Source of the DNA: Tistlia sp040905785
GTDB lineage: Bacteria > Pseudomonadota > Alphaproteobacteria > Kiloniellales > DSM-21159
Direction: 5' to 3'
Length of the DNA stretch: 64,000 nucleotides
Assembly (NCBI RefSeq): GCF_040905785.1
Contig: NZ_JBBDQW010000045.1
Coordinates: forward strand, 1-64,000
This document shows, piece after piece, positions 22,899-32,196 of the stretch. The notes under the pieces are model-generated. The model saw only the letters and a list, made by a program, of their open reading frames with translations. It was not told the DNA's origin and did no database searches. Numbering within the stretch: position 1 is the first letter of the stretch; every line of letters begins with the position of its first letter. A program made the position numbers and the translations under genes.

Positions 22899-24506
22899 AT
22901 GAAGCGCTACGACGCCATCGTGGTCGGGGCCGGCCACAACGGACTGACGGCCGCCGCCTACCTGGCCCGCGCCGGGCTCGAGGTGGTCGTGCTGGAGCGG
23001 CGCGAGCAGATCGGCGGCGCCGCGATCAGCGAGGAGCGCCACGCCGGCTTCCTCTACTCCTCCTGCTCCTACGTCTGCTCGCTGCTGCGCCCCGAGATCA
23101 TGCGCGACCTGGAGCTCTCGAAGCACGGCCTGCGGATCATCCCCTACGAGAACTCGACGGTGATCGCGCGCGACGGCGACTCGCTGGGCTTCTTCCACGA
23201 CCCGGCCAAGACGCGCCGCTCGATCGCGCGGCATTCGCAGCGCGACGCCGACGCCTACGCCGAGTTCAACCGGGACATCTACCGGCAGTGCCGGATGATC
23301 CGGCCGCTGCTGCTCGAGACGCCGCCCGACCCGACCTCCTTCAGCCTCAAGGACCTGCGCGGCCTGCGCAAGCTGCAGAAGGCCTTCGCCCAGCTCGGCG
23401 AGGACGGCTTGGCCCAGGCCATGCAGTTCTGGACGATGAGCTGCGGCGACTTCCTGGACCGCTACTTCGAGTCCGACCTGCTGAAGGGCTCGCTGGCCGG
23501 CAACTCGATCATCGGCACCGCGCTCGGCCCCTACTCGCCGGGCAGCGCCTACGTGCTGCTGCACCACGTCATGGGCGACCTCGACGGCCACGTCGGCGCC
23601 TGGGGCTTCGCGGTCGGCGGCATGGGCGCGGTCTCCGAGGCCCTGGCCGGCGCCGCCCGCGAGCACGGCGCCGAGATCCGCACCGGCGCCGAGGTCGAGC
23701 AGCTGATCGTCCGCAACGGCCGGGTCGAGGGCGTGGCCCTGGCCGGCGGCGAGGAGATCCGGGCGACGCGCGTCGTCTCCAACCTCGACGTCAAGCGGAC
23801 CTACCTGAAGCTGGCGGCACCCTCGGACCTGCCCGACGACTTCCTGGAGTCGGTGCGCAACTTCAAGATCCGCGGCTCCTCGGGCAAGCTCAACATCGCG
23901 CTCGAGCGCCTGCCCGAGTTCCCGGCCCTGGCCGGCGAGCCGCTGCTCCGGCGCGGCGGCATCCTGATCAGCGAGTCGATGGAGTACCTGGAGCGCGGCT
24001 ACGACGACTGGAAGAACGGCCAGTGGTCGCGCGAGCCCTTCCTCGACATCACCATGCCGACGCACTACGACCCGACCATGGCGCCGCCGGGCCAGCACTA
24101 CATGTCGGTCTTCGTCCAGTACGTGCCGCCGACCCTGGCCGACGGCCCCTGGACCCCCGAGAAGCGCGACGCCTTCGGCAAGACCGTGCTCGACACGATC
24201 GAGCTCTACTCGCCCGGCTTCCGCGACCTCGTCCTGGACTGCTGGGTGCGCACGCCCTGGGACCTGGAGAACGAGGTCGGCCTGACCGAGGGCAACATCT
24301 TCCACGGCGAGCTGACCCTCGACCAGCTGCTGTTCAACCGGCCGATCCCCGGCTACGCCCAGTACCGCGGCCCGCTCGGCGGCCTCTACATGTGCGGCTC
24401 CTCGACCCATCCCGGCGGCGGCGTCATGGGCGCGCCCGGCGCCAACGCCGCGCGCGAAATCCTCTCCGATGCGAGACACAAGTTCGGCCGGGGGGCAGCG
24501 GCGTGA
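22899..24506 (+). CDS. FAD-dependent oxidoreductase, phytoene-desaturase fold (first of tandem pair)
   Basis: A 535-residue flavoprotein. The dinucleotide motif VVGAGHNGLTAAAYLARAG is followed by VVLERREQIGGAAISEE; the C-terminal FAD motif is LGGLYMCGSSTHPGGGVMGA. Layout and length match the CrtI/phytoene-desaturase-like NAD(P)/FAD oxidoreductases, many of which are uncharacterised and unrelated to carotenoids. AGGAGGGGAG supports the ATG at 22899. It overlaps the next gene, a paralogue, by 4 bases (GTGA). No carotenoid genes are nearby; the neighbours are a GcvT protein, CoA ligase and transporter, so oxidation of an amine or a carbon-nitrogen substrate is more likely. Confidence 0.85.
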   Translation: MKRYDAIVVGAGHNGLTAAAYLARAGLEVVVLERREQIGGAAISEERHAGFLYSSCSYVCSLLRPEIMRDLELSKHGLRIIPYENSTVIARDGDSLGFFHDPAKTRRSIARHSQRDADAYAEFNRDIYRQCRMIRPLLLETPPDPTSFSLKDLRGLRKLQKAFAQLGEDGLAQAMQFWTMSCGDFLDRYFESDLLKGSLAGNSIIGTALGPYSPGSAYVLLHHVMGDLDGHVGAWGFAVGGMGAVSEALAGAAREHGAEIRTGAEVEQLIVRNGRVEGVALAGGEEIRATRVVSNLDVKRTYLKLAAPSDLPDDFLESVRNFKIRGSSGKLNIALERLPEFPALAGEPLLRRGGILISESMEYLERGYDDWKNGQWSREPFLDITMPTHYDPTMAPPGQHYMSVFVQYVPPTLADGPWTPEKRDAFGKTVLDTIELYSPGFRDLVLDCWVRTPWDLENEVGLTEGNIFHGELTLDQLLFNRPIPGYAQYRGPLGGLYMCGSSTHPGGGVMGAPGANAAREILSDARHKFGRGAAA

Positions 24507-26098
24507 GCGGCGGCACCTACGAGGTCGCGGTCATCGGCGGCGGCCACAACGGCCTGGTCGCCGCCGCCCTCGCCGCCCGCGCCGGCCGCTCGGTGGTGGT
24601 GCTGGAGGCGGCCGAGCGGCTCGGCGGCATGGCGACGCTGGGACCGGCGGGCGAGGGCTTCGATTCGGCCGGGGCGGCGCACCTCCTCGACGGGCTGTCG
24701 CCGGCCCTGGTCCGGACCCTGGAGCTCGAGCGCCACGGCCTGGCCTTCGCGGTCGCGACGATGGACGACGTGGCGCTGCTGCCGGGCGGCGAGCTGCTCG
24801 TCGTCTCCGGCAGCGACCCCGAGGCGACGCGCCGCTCGCTCGGCCGCTTCTCGCCGCGCGACGCCGAGCGGCTGCCGCTCTTCGAGGCACGCCTCGGCCG
24901 GCTGAGCGCGGCGCTGGCGCCCTTCCTCGACCGCACGCCGCCGAGCCTGCGCTTCCAGGCCTGGAGCGAGCGCCTGGAGTACCTGAGGCTCGGCTGGGCG
25001 ATGCGGCGGCTCGGCCGGCGCGACATGCGCGACCTGCTGCGCATCATCGGCATGAACAGCTTCGACCTGGTCGAGGAGGTCTTCGAGACCGACGCCCTGA
25101 AGGGCCTGATCGGCTTCGACTCGGTGCTCGGCAACCGCTTCGGGCCGCGCTCGCCGAACACCGTCTACACGCTGCTGCAGCGCAAGGCCGGCACCCTGGC
25201 CGGGCGGCGCGGCGCGAGCCTCCTGCCGCGCGGCGGCCCGCGGGCGCTGATCGAGGCGCTGGCCAGCTCGGCGCGCGCCGCCGGCGCGGAGATCCGCACC
25301 GGCGCCCGGGTCGCCGAGATCCTGGTCGACAACGGCCGGGTCAACGGCCTGGTGCTGGCCGACGGCAGCGAGCTCGACTGCCGCACGGTGCTGTCGAGCG
25401 CGCACCCCAGGACGACCCTGCTGGAGCTGGTCGGCGCCGGGCGGCTCGACGCCGACCTGGTGCGCGGCCTGCGCCACGCCCGCGGCGAGGGCGGTACCGC
25501 CAAGGTCTGGCTGCGGCTCGGCGCGGTCCCCGACTTCGGCCTGGCGGCCAGCGCGCTCGGCCGCTCGCGCCTGGTCTTCGCCCCCGACCTCGGCTTCCTC
25601 GAGCGCGGCCACGACTGCGCCAAGTACGGCGAGCTGGCCGAGCGCCCGGCCATGGAGATCGTCCTGCCCGGCCTCGCCGACAGCCACCAGCTCGGCAGCG
25701 AATCGCAACCGATCCTCAGCGCGACCCTCGCCAACGTGCCCTACCGCCTGCGCAACCGCGACGAGGCGGCGCTCAAGCGGGCGCTGATCGAGCACACCAC
25801 CGCGACTCTCTCGGAGCTGGCGCCGGGCCTCGCCGAGACGATCGAGGCGGCCGAGGCGCTGACCCCACGCGAGGTCGAGGCCGCGACCGGCGCGCCCGGC
25901 GGCCACTGGCACCACCTGGAGACCGGCCTCGACCAGACCTACCTGCTGCGCCCGGCGCCGGGGCTGGCGCAGTACGCGACGCCAATCCAGGGCCTGTGGC
26001 TGTGCGGCGCCGGCAGCCATCCCGGCGGCGGTGTGACCGGCCGGCCCGGCGCCAACGCCGCGCGCGCCGCCCTGGCCGCGGCCAGGGCCCGGCGCTGA
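24503..26098 (+). CDS. FAD-dependent oxidoreductase, phytoene-desaturase fold (second of tandem pair)
   Basis: A 531-residue paralogue of the preceding gene, starting at a GTG that overlaps its stop. VIGGGHNGLVAAALAARAG is the FAD motif, ARAGRSVVVLEAAERLGGMA follows, and the end has IQGLWLCGAGSHPGGGVTGR. The two proteins align along their full length, including ALKGLIGFDSVLGNRFGPRS against the matching part of the first. Tight coupling suggests a two-subunit enzyme or two sequential oxidations. GcvT-type gene follows 19 bases later. Confidence 0.85.
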   Translation: MSGGTYEVAVIGGGHNGLVAAALAARAGRSVVVLEAAERLGGMATLGPAGEGFDSAGAAHLLDGLSPALVRTLELERHGLAFAVATMDDVALLPGGELLVVSGSDPEATRRSLGRFSPRDAERLPLFEARLGRLSAALAPFLDRTPPSLRFQAWSERLEYLRLGWAMRRLGRRDMRDLLRIIGMNSFDLVEEVFETDALKGLIGFDSVLGNRFGPRSPNTVYTLLQRKAGTLAGRRGASLLPRGGPRALIEALASSARAAGAEIRTGARVAEILVDNGRVNGLVLADGSELDCRTVLSSAHPRTTLLELVGAGRLDADLVRGLRHARGEGGTAKVWLRLGAVPDFGLAASALGRSRLVFAPDLGFLERGHDCAKYGELAERPAMEIVLPGLADSHQLGSESQPILSATLANVPYRLRNRDEAALKRALIEHTTATLSELAPGLAETIEAAEALTPREVEAATGAPGGHWHHLETGLDQTYLLRPAPGLAQYATPIQGLWLCGAGSHPGGGVTGRPGANAARAALAAARARR

Positions 26099-26117
26099 GC
26101 CGAAGGACAGGAAAGAC

Positions 26118-27299
26118 ATGCCCGAGAGCCTCGACCCCGGCGCCGGCGCGATGCTGCAGCCGACGCCCTTCCACGAGCGCACCGCCGCGCTCAACCTCGT
26201 CAACGCCTGGGAGCGCTGGCAGGGCCACACCACGGTCTCGACCTTCCTGTCGCCGGATGACGAGTACTTCGCGACGCGCACCGCCGCCTCGCTCTACGAC
26301 GTCTCGCCGATGCTGAAGTACCGGATCGCCGGCCCCGGGGCCGAGGCCATGCTGGATCGCATGTTCACCCGCGATGTCACCAAGCTGAAGCCGGGCCGCG
26401 TGCTCTACGGCCCCTGGTGCGACGGCCGCGGCCGTGTCATCGAGGAGGGCACGCTGTTCCGCGAGAGCGCGGACAGCTTCCGGCTCAACGCGGCCGAGCC
26501 GCAGCTGCACTGGCTCGAGGATTGCGCCTACGGCTTCGAGGTCGCGGTCGAGGAGGTCACCGGGGCGATTGCCGGCCTCGCCCTGCAGGGGCCGCTGTCG
26601 AAGCGGGTGCTGGAGGACGTCGGCCTCGCCGCGGCGGCCCGCCTGCCCTTCTTCGGCCTCGGCCGCTTCGCCTTCGAGGGCGGGGAGATCGAGGTCAGCC
26701 GGACCGGCTACACCGGCGACCTGGGCTTCGAGCTGTGGATCGAGGCGGAGCGCGCCCTGACGCTCTGGGACCGGCTGATGGCGGTCGCCGAACGCCACTA
26801 CCTGCGGCCGATGGGCTCGGCGGCGCTCGACGTGCTGCGCCTGGAGGCCGGGCACGTGCTGGTCAACGTCGAGTACGTCGGCGCCGGCCACGCCCTGCGC
26901 GCCAGCCAGACCCGCACGCCCGAGGCGCTCGGCCTGGGCTGGGCGGTCAACTTCGCCAAGCCCGGCTACTTCAACGGCCGCAGCGCGCTGCTCGCCGAGC
27001 GCGAGGCCGGCGGCCCGAAGCGCCGCCTGGTCGGCCTCGACGTCGAGGGCCGCAAGCCGGCCCACGGCGCCTGGCTCTACGCCGGCCGCCGCGAGGTCGG
27101 GCAGGTCACCTCAGCCTGCTGGTCGCCGGTGCTCAAGCGCAACATCGCGCTGGCCACGGTGGAGGCGCGCTACGCCACGCCGGGCCGCAAGCTGAACGCC
27201 GAGATCTACTACGTGAAGGAAGTGACGCAGGGCCGCGTCGACGCCGTCGCGACCGTCGTCGAGCCGCGCTTCTACGCGCCGGCGCACCGGCGGGAGTAG
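26118..27299 (+). CDS. GcvT-type aminomethyltransferase/demethylase
   Basis: A 393-residue protein of the glycine-cleavage T/DmdA family. Landmarks are LYDVSPMLKYRIAGPGAEAM, ALQGPLSKRVLEDVG, the folate-site SRTGYTGDLGFELWIEAERA, and GSAALDVLRLEAGHVL. Family members move a one-carbon unit from an amine or thioether substrate to tetrahydrofolate. No other glycine-cleavage gene (gcvP, gcvH) is near, so a role in demethylation coupled to the two FAD oxidoreductases upstream is likely. ACAGGAAAGA precedes the ATG. Confidence 0.85.
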   Translation: MPESLDPGAGAMLQPTPFHERTAALNLVNAWERWQGHTTVSTFLSPDDEYFATRTAASLYDVSPMLKYRIAGPGAEAMLDRMFTRDVTKLKPGRVLYGPWCDGRGRVIEEGTLFRESADSFRLNAAEPQLHWLEDCAYGFEVAVEEVTGAIAGLALQGPLSKRVLEDVGLAAAARLPFFGLGRFAFEGGEIEVSRTGYTGDLGFELWIEAERALTLWDRLMAVAERHYLRPMGSAALDVLRLEAGHVLVNVEYVGAGHALRASQTRTPEALGLGWAVNFAKPGYFNGRSALLAEREAGGPKRRLVGLDVEGRKPAHGAWLYAGRREVGQVTSACWSPVLKRNIALATVEARYATPGRKLNAEIYYVKEVTQGRVDAVATVVEPRFYAPAHRRE

Positions 27300-27335
27300 G
27301 TTTCAGCCAGGACTTTCAAGCCACAGCGGGGATCA

Positions 27336-27452
27336 CCCCTCACCCTCCCACGCTCACGCGTGGGCCCCTCCCTCTCCCCGGAGGGGCGAGGGAAAGGTAA
27401 CCCTCGCCCCTCCGGGGAGAGGGTGCCGAGCGCCAGCGAGGCGGGTGAGGGG
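27336..27452. repeat. CCCCTCACCC element with a 23-bp perfect stem (sister copy)
   Basis: Ends match 7045-7162 almost exactly, and the right flank continues into the same GCCGCCGCGG. The stem 27370-27392/27401-27423 is perfect; compared with the sister copy, TCA has become CGG in one arm and TGA has become CCG in the other. It lies between the GcvT gene and the ligase gene. Confidence 0.85.
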
Positions 27453-27495
27453 CGAAGCCGCCGCGGACCCTCCGATCAACGACCAGAGCCCAGCC

Positions 27496-29577
27496 ATGCC
27501 CCACCGCCTGGACCCCCTGCTCTCGCCCCGCTCGGTCGCGGTCGTCGGCGCCTCGGCGCGCGAGGGCAGCGTCGGACAGCTGACCCTGGCGCAGCTGCTC
27601 GGCGGCGGCTTTGCGGGCCGCGTCTTCCCGGTCAACCCGGGCTACCGGGAGCTGGCCGGCCTGCCCTGCCATCCCGACTGCACCAGCCTGCCCGAGGTTG
27701 CCGACCTCGCCGTCTTCTGCTTGCCCAACGAGCGGCTGGAGGCGGCCTTCGAGGAGGCCCTGGCCGCCGGCGTGCGGGCGGCGACGATCTTCGCCAGCGG
27801 CAGCCCGGCGCAGGACCCCGGGCTGCCGGCGCGCCTCAAGGCCAAGGCGCAGGGCGCCGGCGTGGCGATCTGCGGCCCCAACGGCATGGGCTTCCACAAC
27901 TTCCGGGACCGGGTCAGCGTCTGCGGCTTCCGGGCCTCGCCGCCAGGCCTGGAGGGCGGCGCCGTCCTGCTCAGCCACTCCGGCTCGGTGCTCTCGGCGC
28001 TGTCGGACTGCGAGGAGCGCATCGGCTGGTCGCTCGCCGTCTCGACCGGCAACGAGCTGACGACGACCCTGGCCGACTACCTGGACTGGGCGCTGGACCG
28101 GCCGGAGACCGAGGTCGTGGCGCTCTTCATGGAGACGGCGCGCGATCCCGCCGGCTTCGCGGCGGCGCTGGCGCGCGCCGACCGGCAGGACGTGCCGGTG
28201 GTCGCGCTCAAGGTCGGGCGCAGCCGCCGCAGCGCCGAGCTGGCGGTCAGCCACTCCGGCGCCCTGGCCGGCGACGACGCGGTCTACGGCGCGCTCTTCG
28301 AGCGCCACGGCGTGATCCGCGTCGAGACCCTGGACGAGCTGGCGGCGACGGTGCAGCTGCTGCTGCACCCGCGCAAGGTCGCCGCCGGGGGCCTCGCGAC
28401 GCTGCACGACAGCGGCGGCGAACGCGGCCTGTGGCTCGACCTCGCCGAGCAGCTGGGCGTGCCCTACGGCCAGCCCTCGCCCGAGACCATCGCCCGCCTC
28501 GCGGCGCGTCTCGACCCGGGCCTGCCGCCGACCAACCCGCTCGACGCCTGGGGCACCGGGCGCGACAGCGAGGCCGTCTTTGCCGACTGCCTGGCGGCGC
28601 TCGCCGAGGATCCGGACAGCGCCCTCGCCTTCTTCTGCTTCGACCGCGAGGGCGGCGGACGCCTGGAGCCGAGCTACTGCCGCGCGGCGCTGGAGGCGGC
28701 GAAGCGCACGAGCAAGCCGGTCACCCTGGTGACCTCGCGCCACGGCAGCGGCGGCGACCCGCTGGACATCGAGCTGACCCGCGCCGGCCTGCCGGTGATC
28801 GACGGCGAGTGGTGGGCGCTGAAGGCGGCGAAGCACGTCCTGGCGCGGCGCGACCGCCTGCGGCCGGCCGCGGTGCCGGCCCTGCCCGCCAGCTTCGCCC
28901 AGCGCTGGAAGCCGCGCCTCGCCCTGGGACCGCTGTCGGAGGCCGAGGCCCTGGCCCTGGTCGCGGAGGCCGGCCTGCCGACCGTCGCCTGCCGCACCGC
29001 CGCCGGCGTCGAGGCGGCGCTGGAGGCCGCCGACGCGCTCGGCTATCCGGTCGCGCTGAAGACCGCCAGGCCGGGTCTCGCGCACAAGAGCGACCTCGGC
29101 GGCGTGCGCCTGGGCCTCGGCGACGAGGCGGCGCTGATCCATGCCTACGCCGAGATGACGGCGGCGCTCGGGCCCGAGGTGCTGGTCGCCCGCATGGCCG
29201 CGCCCGGCGTCGAGGCGGCGCTCGGGGTGATCGACGATCCCGACTTCGGGCCGGTTGTGATGCTCGGCACCGGCGGACTCGGCATCGAGGAAGAGCGGGA
29301 CGCGGCCTTCCTGCTGGCGCCCTTCGACGCAGCGACGGCGGCGCGGGCCCTCGCGGGCCTGCGCCTGGGGCGCCGCCGGGCCGCCGGACGCGGCCGGCCG
29401 GCGCGCGACCTGCCGGCGCTGGCCGAGGCCACCGCGGCGCTGTCGCGCGCCGCGGCCGCCCTGGCCGGCTCGCTCGGCAGCCTGGACCTCAATCCGGTGA
29501 TCGTGCAGGAACGGGGCTGCCTCGCCGTCGACGCCCTCTGCACCGGGGCGCGGCCGCAGCCCGGGACGCTTCCTTGA
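27496..29577 (+). CDS. ADP-forming acyl-CoA synthetase (second)
   Basis: A 693-residue fused alpha/beta ligase. CoA-binding domain LLSPRSVAVVGASAREGSVG, alpha part with phospho-histidine motif VSHSGALAGDD (His253), and ATP-grasp part from about residue 480 (LGYPVALKTARPGLAHKSDL). It shares overall architecture with the gene at 3447-5582 but is clearly diverged. The ATG at 27496 is used because residues before it come from the upstream repeat. The stop overlaps the transporter start (TGATGA region), so the two are coupled. The acid activated is unknown. Confidence 0.85.
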   Translation: MPHRLDPLLSPRSVAVVGASAREGSVGQLTLAQLLGGGFAGRVFPVNPGYRELAGLPCHPDCTSLPEVADLAVFCLPNERLEAAFEEALAAGVRAATIFASGSPAQDPGLPARLKAKAQGAGVAICGPNGMGFHNFRDRVSVCGFRASPPGLEGGAVLLSHSGSVLSALSDCEERIGWSLAVSTGNELTTTLADYLDWALDRPETEVVALFMETARDPAGFAAALARADRQDVPVVALKVGRSRRSAELAVSHSGALAGDDAVYGALFERHGVIRVETLDELAATVQLLLHPRKVAAGGLATLHDSGGERGLWLDLAEQLGVPYGQPSPETIARLAARLDPGLPPTNPLDAWGTGRDSEAVFADCLAALAEDPDSALAFFCFDREGGGRLEPSYCRAALEAAKRTSKPVTLVTSRHGSGGDPLDIELTRAGLPVIDGEWWALKAAKHVLARRDRLRPAAVPALPASFAQRWKPRLALGPLSEAEALALVAEAGLPTVACRTAAGVEAALEAADALGYPVALKTARPGLAHKSDLGGVRLGLGDEAALIHAYAEMTAALGPEVLVARMAAPGVEAALGVIDDPDFGPVVMLGTGGLGIEEERDAAFLLAPFDAATAARALAGLRLGRRRAAGRGRPARDLPALAEATAALSRAAAALAGSLGSLDLNPVIVQERGCLAVDALCTGARPQPGTLP

Positions 29578-30791
29578 TGACCGCGCCCGACCCGATTCCC
29601 CATCCGCCGCTGCAGCAGGAGGCGCACTTCGAGCATCCGCTCGACCGCGCGCTGCGGCGTCGCGGACTGATCGCCGTGCTGACCTCGATCCTGGCCGCCG
29701 GCCTGACCTTCGGCACCTCGATCCCGTTGATCTCCCTGCTGCTCGAGCGCCAGGGCGTCGCGACCTGGCTGATCGGCCTGAACTCGGCGGTGCCGATTGT
29801 CGCGACCCTGCTGATGGGCGGGCTGCTGCCGGTCCTGCTGCGCCGCTTCCGCGCGCTGTCGCTGCTGCTCGGCGGCATCGTCCTGATCGTCGTCAGCTTC
29901 CTGCTGATGGCACGCTTCCGCGATCTCGAGGCCTGGTTCCTGCTGCGCTTCCTGGTCGGCCTCGGCATGGCGGTGCACTGGATCGTCAGCGAGACCTGGC
30001 TCAACGCCCTGGCCCCAAAGGCCAGCCGCGGCCTGCTCGCGGGGCTCTACGCGACCCTGCTGTCGATCGGCTTCGCCTCCGGTCCCCTGCTGCTGACCGT
30101 CGTCGACATCGAGGGCTTCGCGCCCTTCGGCTTCATCTGCGTCACCATCTCCCTGGCCGCGATTCCGCTGATCCTGGTCGGCAAGGCGGCCCCGGTGATC
30201 GAGGCGCACAGCGAGCACGGCCGCTGGTCGGCGCTGCTGATCGCCCCGACGCTCTTTGCCGCGACCCTGGTCTCGGGCGTCATGGATTCCAGCGTGCTGT
30301 CGCTGCTGGCGATCTACGGCCTGCGCATCGGCATGCTGCAGGACACCGCGGTGCTGATGCTCTCGGTCGCGATCGCCGGCACGGTCTGCCTGCAGGTGCC
30401 GATCGGCTGGCTCGCCGACCGCGCCGACAAGCGCGCCATGCTGCTGGCCTGCGGCGCGGTCGGCGGCGCCGGGGCCCTGGCCCTGCCCTTCCTGGCCGGC
30501 CAGTCCTGGCTGCTCTGGCCGGTGCTGTTCGTCTGGGGCGGCGTCTTCGTCGGCCTCTACACGGTCGGGCTGGCGATGCTCGGCGACCGCTTCCGGGGCG
30601 GCACCCTGGCCCAGGCCAACGCGCTCTTCGTCATGGTCTACTGCCTGGGCAACCTCGCCGGCCCCCCGGTCGCCGGCGCCGCCATGGACTGGATCGGCCC
30701 GCACGGCCTGCCGGGGATCATGACCGCGGTCTGCCTGACCTTCCTGCTGCTCGGCCTGGTCCGGACGCCCTTCATGCGGGGCCGGCGCTAA
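29577..30791 (+). CDS. MFS transporter
   Basis: A 404-residue transporter with twelve hydrophobic segments. It begins LIAVLTSILAAGLTFGTSIP and contains the inter-half loop GWLADRADKRAMLLACG and the late LGDRFRGGTLAQANALF, typical of the YcaD-like sugar/drug MFS branch. The ATG overlaps the ligase stop by one base, so it is the last gene of the 22.9-30.8 kb operon and may import or export its substrate. A homologous transporter lies at 55614-56789. Confidence 0.85.
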   Translation: MTAPDPIPHPPLQQEAHFEHPLDRALRRRGLIAVLTSILAAGLTFGTSIPLISLLLERQGVATWLIGLNSAVPIVATLLMGGLLPVLLRRFRALSLLLGGIVLIVVSFLLMARFRDLEAWFLLRFLVGLGMAVHWIVSETWLNALAPKASRGLLAGLYATLLSIGFASGPLLLTVVDIEGFAPFGFICVTISLAAIPLILVGKAAPVIEAHSEHGRWSALLIAPTLFAATLVSGVMDSSVLSLLAIYGLRIGMLQDTAVLMLSVAIAGTVCLQVPIGWLADRADKRAMLLACGAVGGAGALALPFLAGQSWLLWPVLFVWGGVFVGLYTVGLAMLGDRFRGGTLAQANALFVMVYCLGNLAGPPVAGAAMDWIGPHGLPGIMTAVCLTFLLLGLVRTPFMRGRR

Positions 30792-31016
30792 AGCGAAGGA
30801 CCGTCAGCGAGGCGGACGGTATGCCATCCGGCCGCCCCCGGGGTCGTCGCGGCCGCGGCAGCGGCGTGCCGAAGGGTTTGCCCAACCCAGGCGTCCCCAC
30901 CGGGGCCACGCGCATCACCCGCACCCGCACCTGCGCCTGGCATGCCACCTCTGCGCAAGAATTGGCTTGTGCCGGGGCCGCCCGACCAAGCAGGCTCTAG
31001 GCGGCCCGCATCGGCA

Positions 31017-31029
31017 GTCATATGATGAC
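31017..31029. promoter_or_regulatory. GTCAT-ATG-ATGAC palindrome before tctC
   Basis: A perfect 5+5 dyad in an AT-rich patch 90 bases before the tctC ATG. It resembles short GntR-type half-sites but no regulator is adjacent. The 30792-31119 spacer otherwise shows nothing definite. Confidence 0.3.
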
Positions 31030-31119
31030 TTATGCTGGACGTGCTTTCGGTGTATGACGACCAACCGGCCGAGCGCCAATGCCCGGCCAGAACAAAAACG
31101 ACACGGGAGGACTAATTCG

Positions 31120-32100
31120 ATGCTCAGACGGACCCTGCTCGCCTTCTCCGCTGTCGCCGCGCTCGGCGCGGCAGGCCTCGCTACGCCGGCCGCCCAGGCG
31201 GAATGGCCGGAGCGCCCGGTCACCATCATCGTGCCCTGGGGCGCCGGCGGCGGTACCGACGCGGTCGGGCGCATCATCGGCAGCCTGATGGAGAAGGACC
31301 TCGGCCAGCCGGTCAACGTCGTCAACCGCACCGGCGGCAGCGGCGTCGTCGGCCACTCGGCGATCGCCACGGCCGACCCCGACGGCTACACCTTCGGCGT
31401 TGTCACCGTCGAGATCGCGATGATGCACTGGCAGGGCCTGACCGAGCTCAGCTACGAGGACTACACGGTGCTTGGCCAAGTCAACATCGATCCCGGCGGC
31501 GTCATGGTCAGCTCGGATTCCGAGTACGAGACGGCCGAGGCGCTGCTCGAGGCGATCAAGGCCGGCGACAAGGGCGCGATGAAGGCCTCGGGCACCGGCC
31601 AGGGCGGGATTTGGCATCTCGGCCTCGCCGGCTGGATGCTCTCGGAGGGCCTGCCGGGCGACCAGGTGACCTGGGTGCCGAGCCAGGGCGCCGCGCCCGG
31701 GCTCAAGGACATGGTCGCCGGCGGCGTCGACATCGTCACCTCCTCGCTGCCCGAGGGCCAGGCCCTGATCGAGGCCGGCCGCGTCCGGCCGCTCGCCACC
31801 ATGGGCGAGGAGCGCCTGGGCATCTTCCCGGACGTGCCGACCCTGAAGGAGGCCACCGGCTCGGACTGGACGGTCGGCGCCTGGCGCGTCATCGCCGGTC
31901 CCAAGGGCATCCCCGAGGACATCGTCGCCAAGGCCTCGGAGGCCCTGCAGAAGGCCTACGAGAGCGAGGAGTTCAAGGAGTTCATGACCAACCGCGGCTT
32001 CGGCATGGTCTGGCGCGGCCCGCAGGAGGCCTACGACTTCATGGCGACCTCCGACAAGGAGCTCGGCGACGTGATGAAGAAGGCGGGCCTGGCCCAGTAG
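31120..32100 (+). CDS. tctC: Tripartite tricarboxylate transporter substrate-binding protein
   Basis: A 326-residue periplasmic protein with a signal peptide (LRRTLLAFSAVAALGAAGLA, cut near AQA). EWPERPVTIIVPWGAGGGTD, then GGSGVVGHSAIATADPDGYT are hallmark TctC/Bug family motifs. It captures a carboxylate for the TctAB membrane part encoded downstream. GGGAGG lies eight bases before the ATG. Ligands of this family range from citrate to amino acids and aromatic acids, so substrate is open. Confidence 0.88.
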   Translation: MLRRTLLAFSAVAALGAAGLATPAAQAEWPERPVTIIVPWGAGGGTDAVGRIIGSLMEKDLGQPVNVVNRTGGSGVVGHSAIATADPDGYTFGVVTVEIAMMHWQGLTELSYEDYTVLGQVNIDPGGVMVSSDSEYETAEALLEAIKAGDKGAMKASGTGQGGIWHLGLAGWMLSEGLPGDQVTWVPSQGAAPGLKDMVAGGVDIVTSSLPEGQALIEAGRVRPLATMGEERLGIFPDVPTLKEATGSDWTVGAWRVIAGPKGIPEDIVAKASEALQKAYESEEFKEFMTNRGFGMVWRGPQEAYDFMATSDKELGDVMKKAGLAQ

Positions 32101-32196
32101 GGATCGCGCGAAACAGGGCGGGGGCGTCCGAGTCAGGCGCCCCGCCCTGACGCGATCCTTCCGTCGCCCTTCCCCCGCCTGCCGCGGAGTCCCGCC

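Noticed and set aside
23288..24502. Upstream extension of the second FAD oxidoreductase
   Set aside because: It overlaps the first FAD gene in another frame and looks like a shadow; the GTG at 24503 with GTGA overlap is a natural start.
22899..26098. Carotenoid desaturase genes
   Set aside because: The fold matches, but there is no crtB, crtE or other carotenoid gene nearby, and the operon partners concern one-carbon and CoA chemistry.
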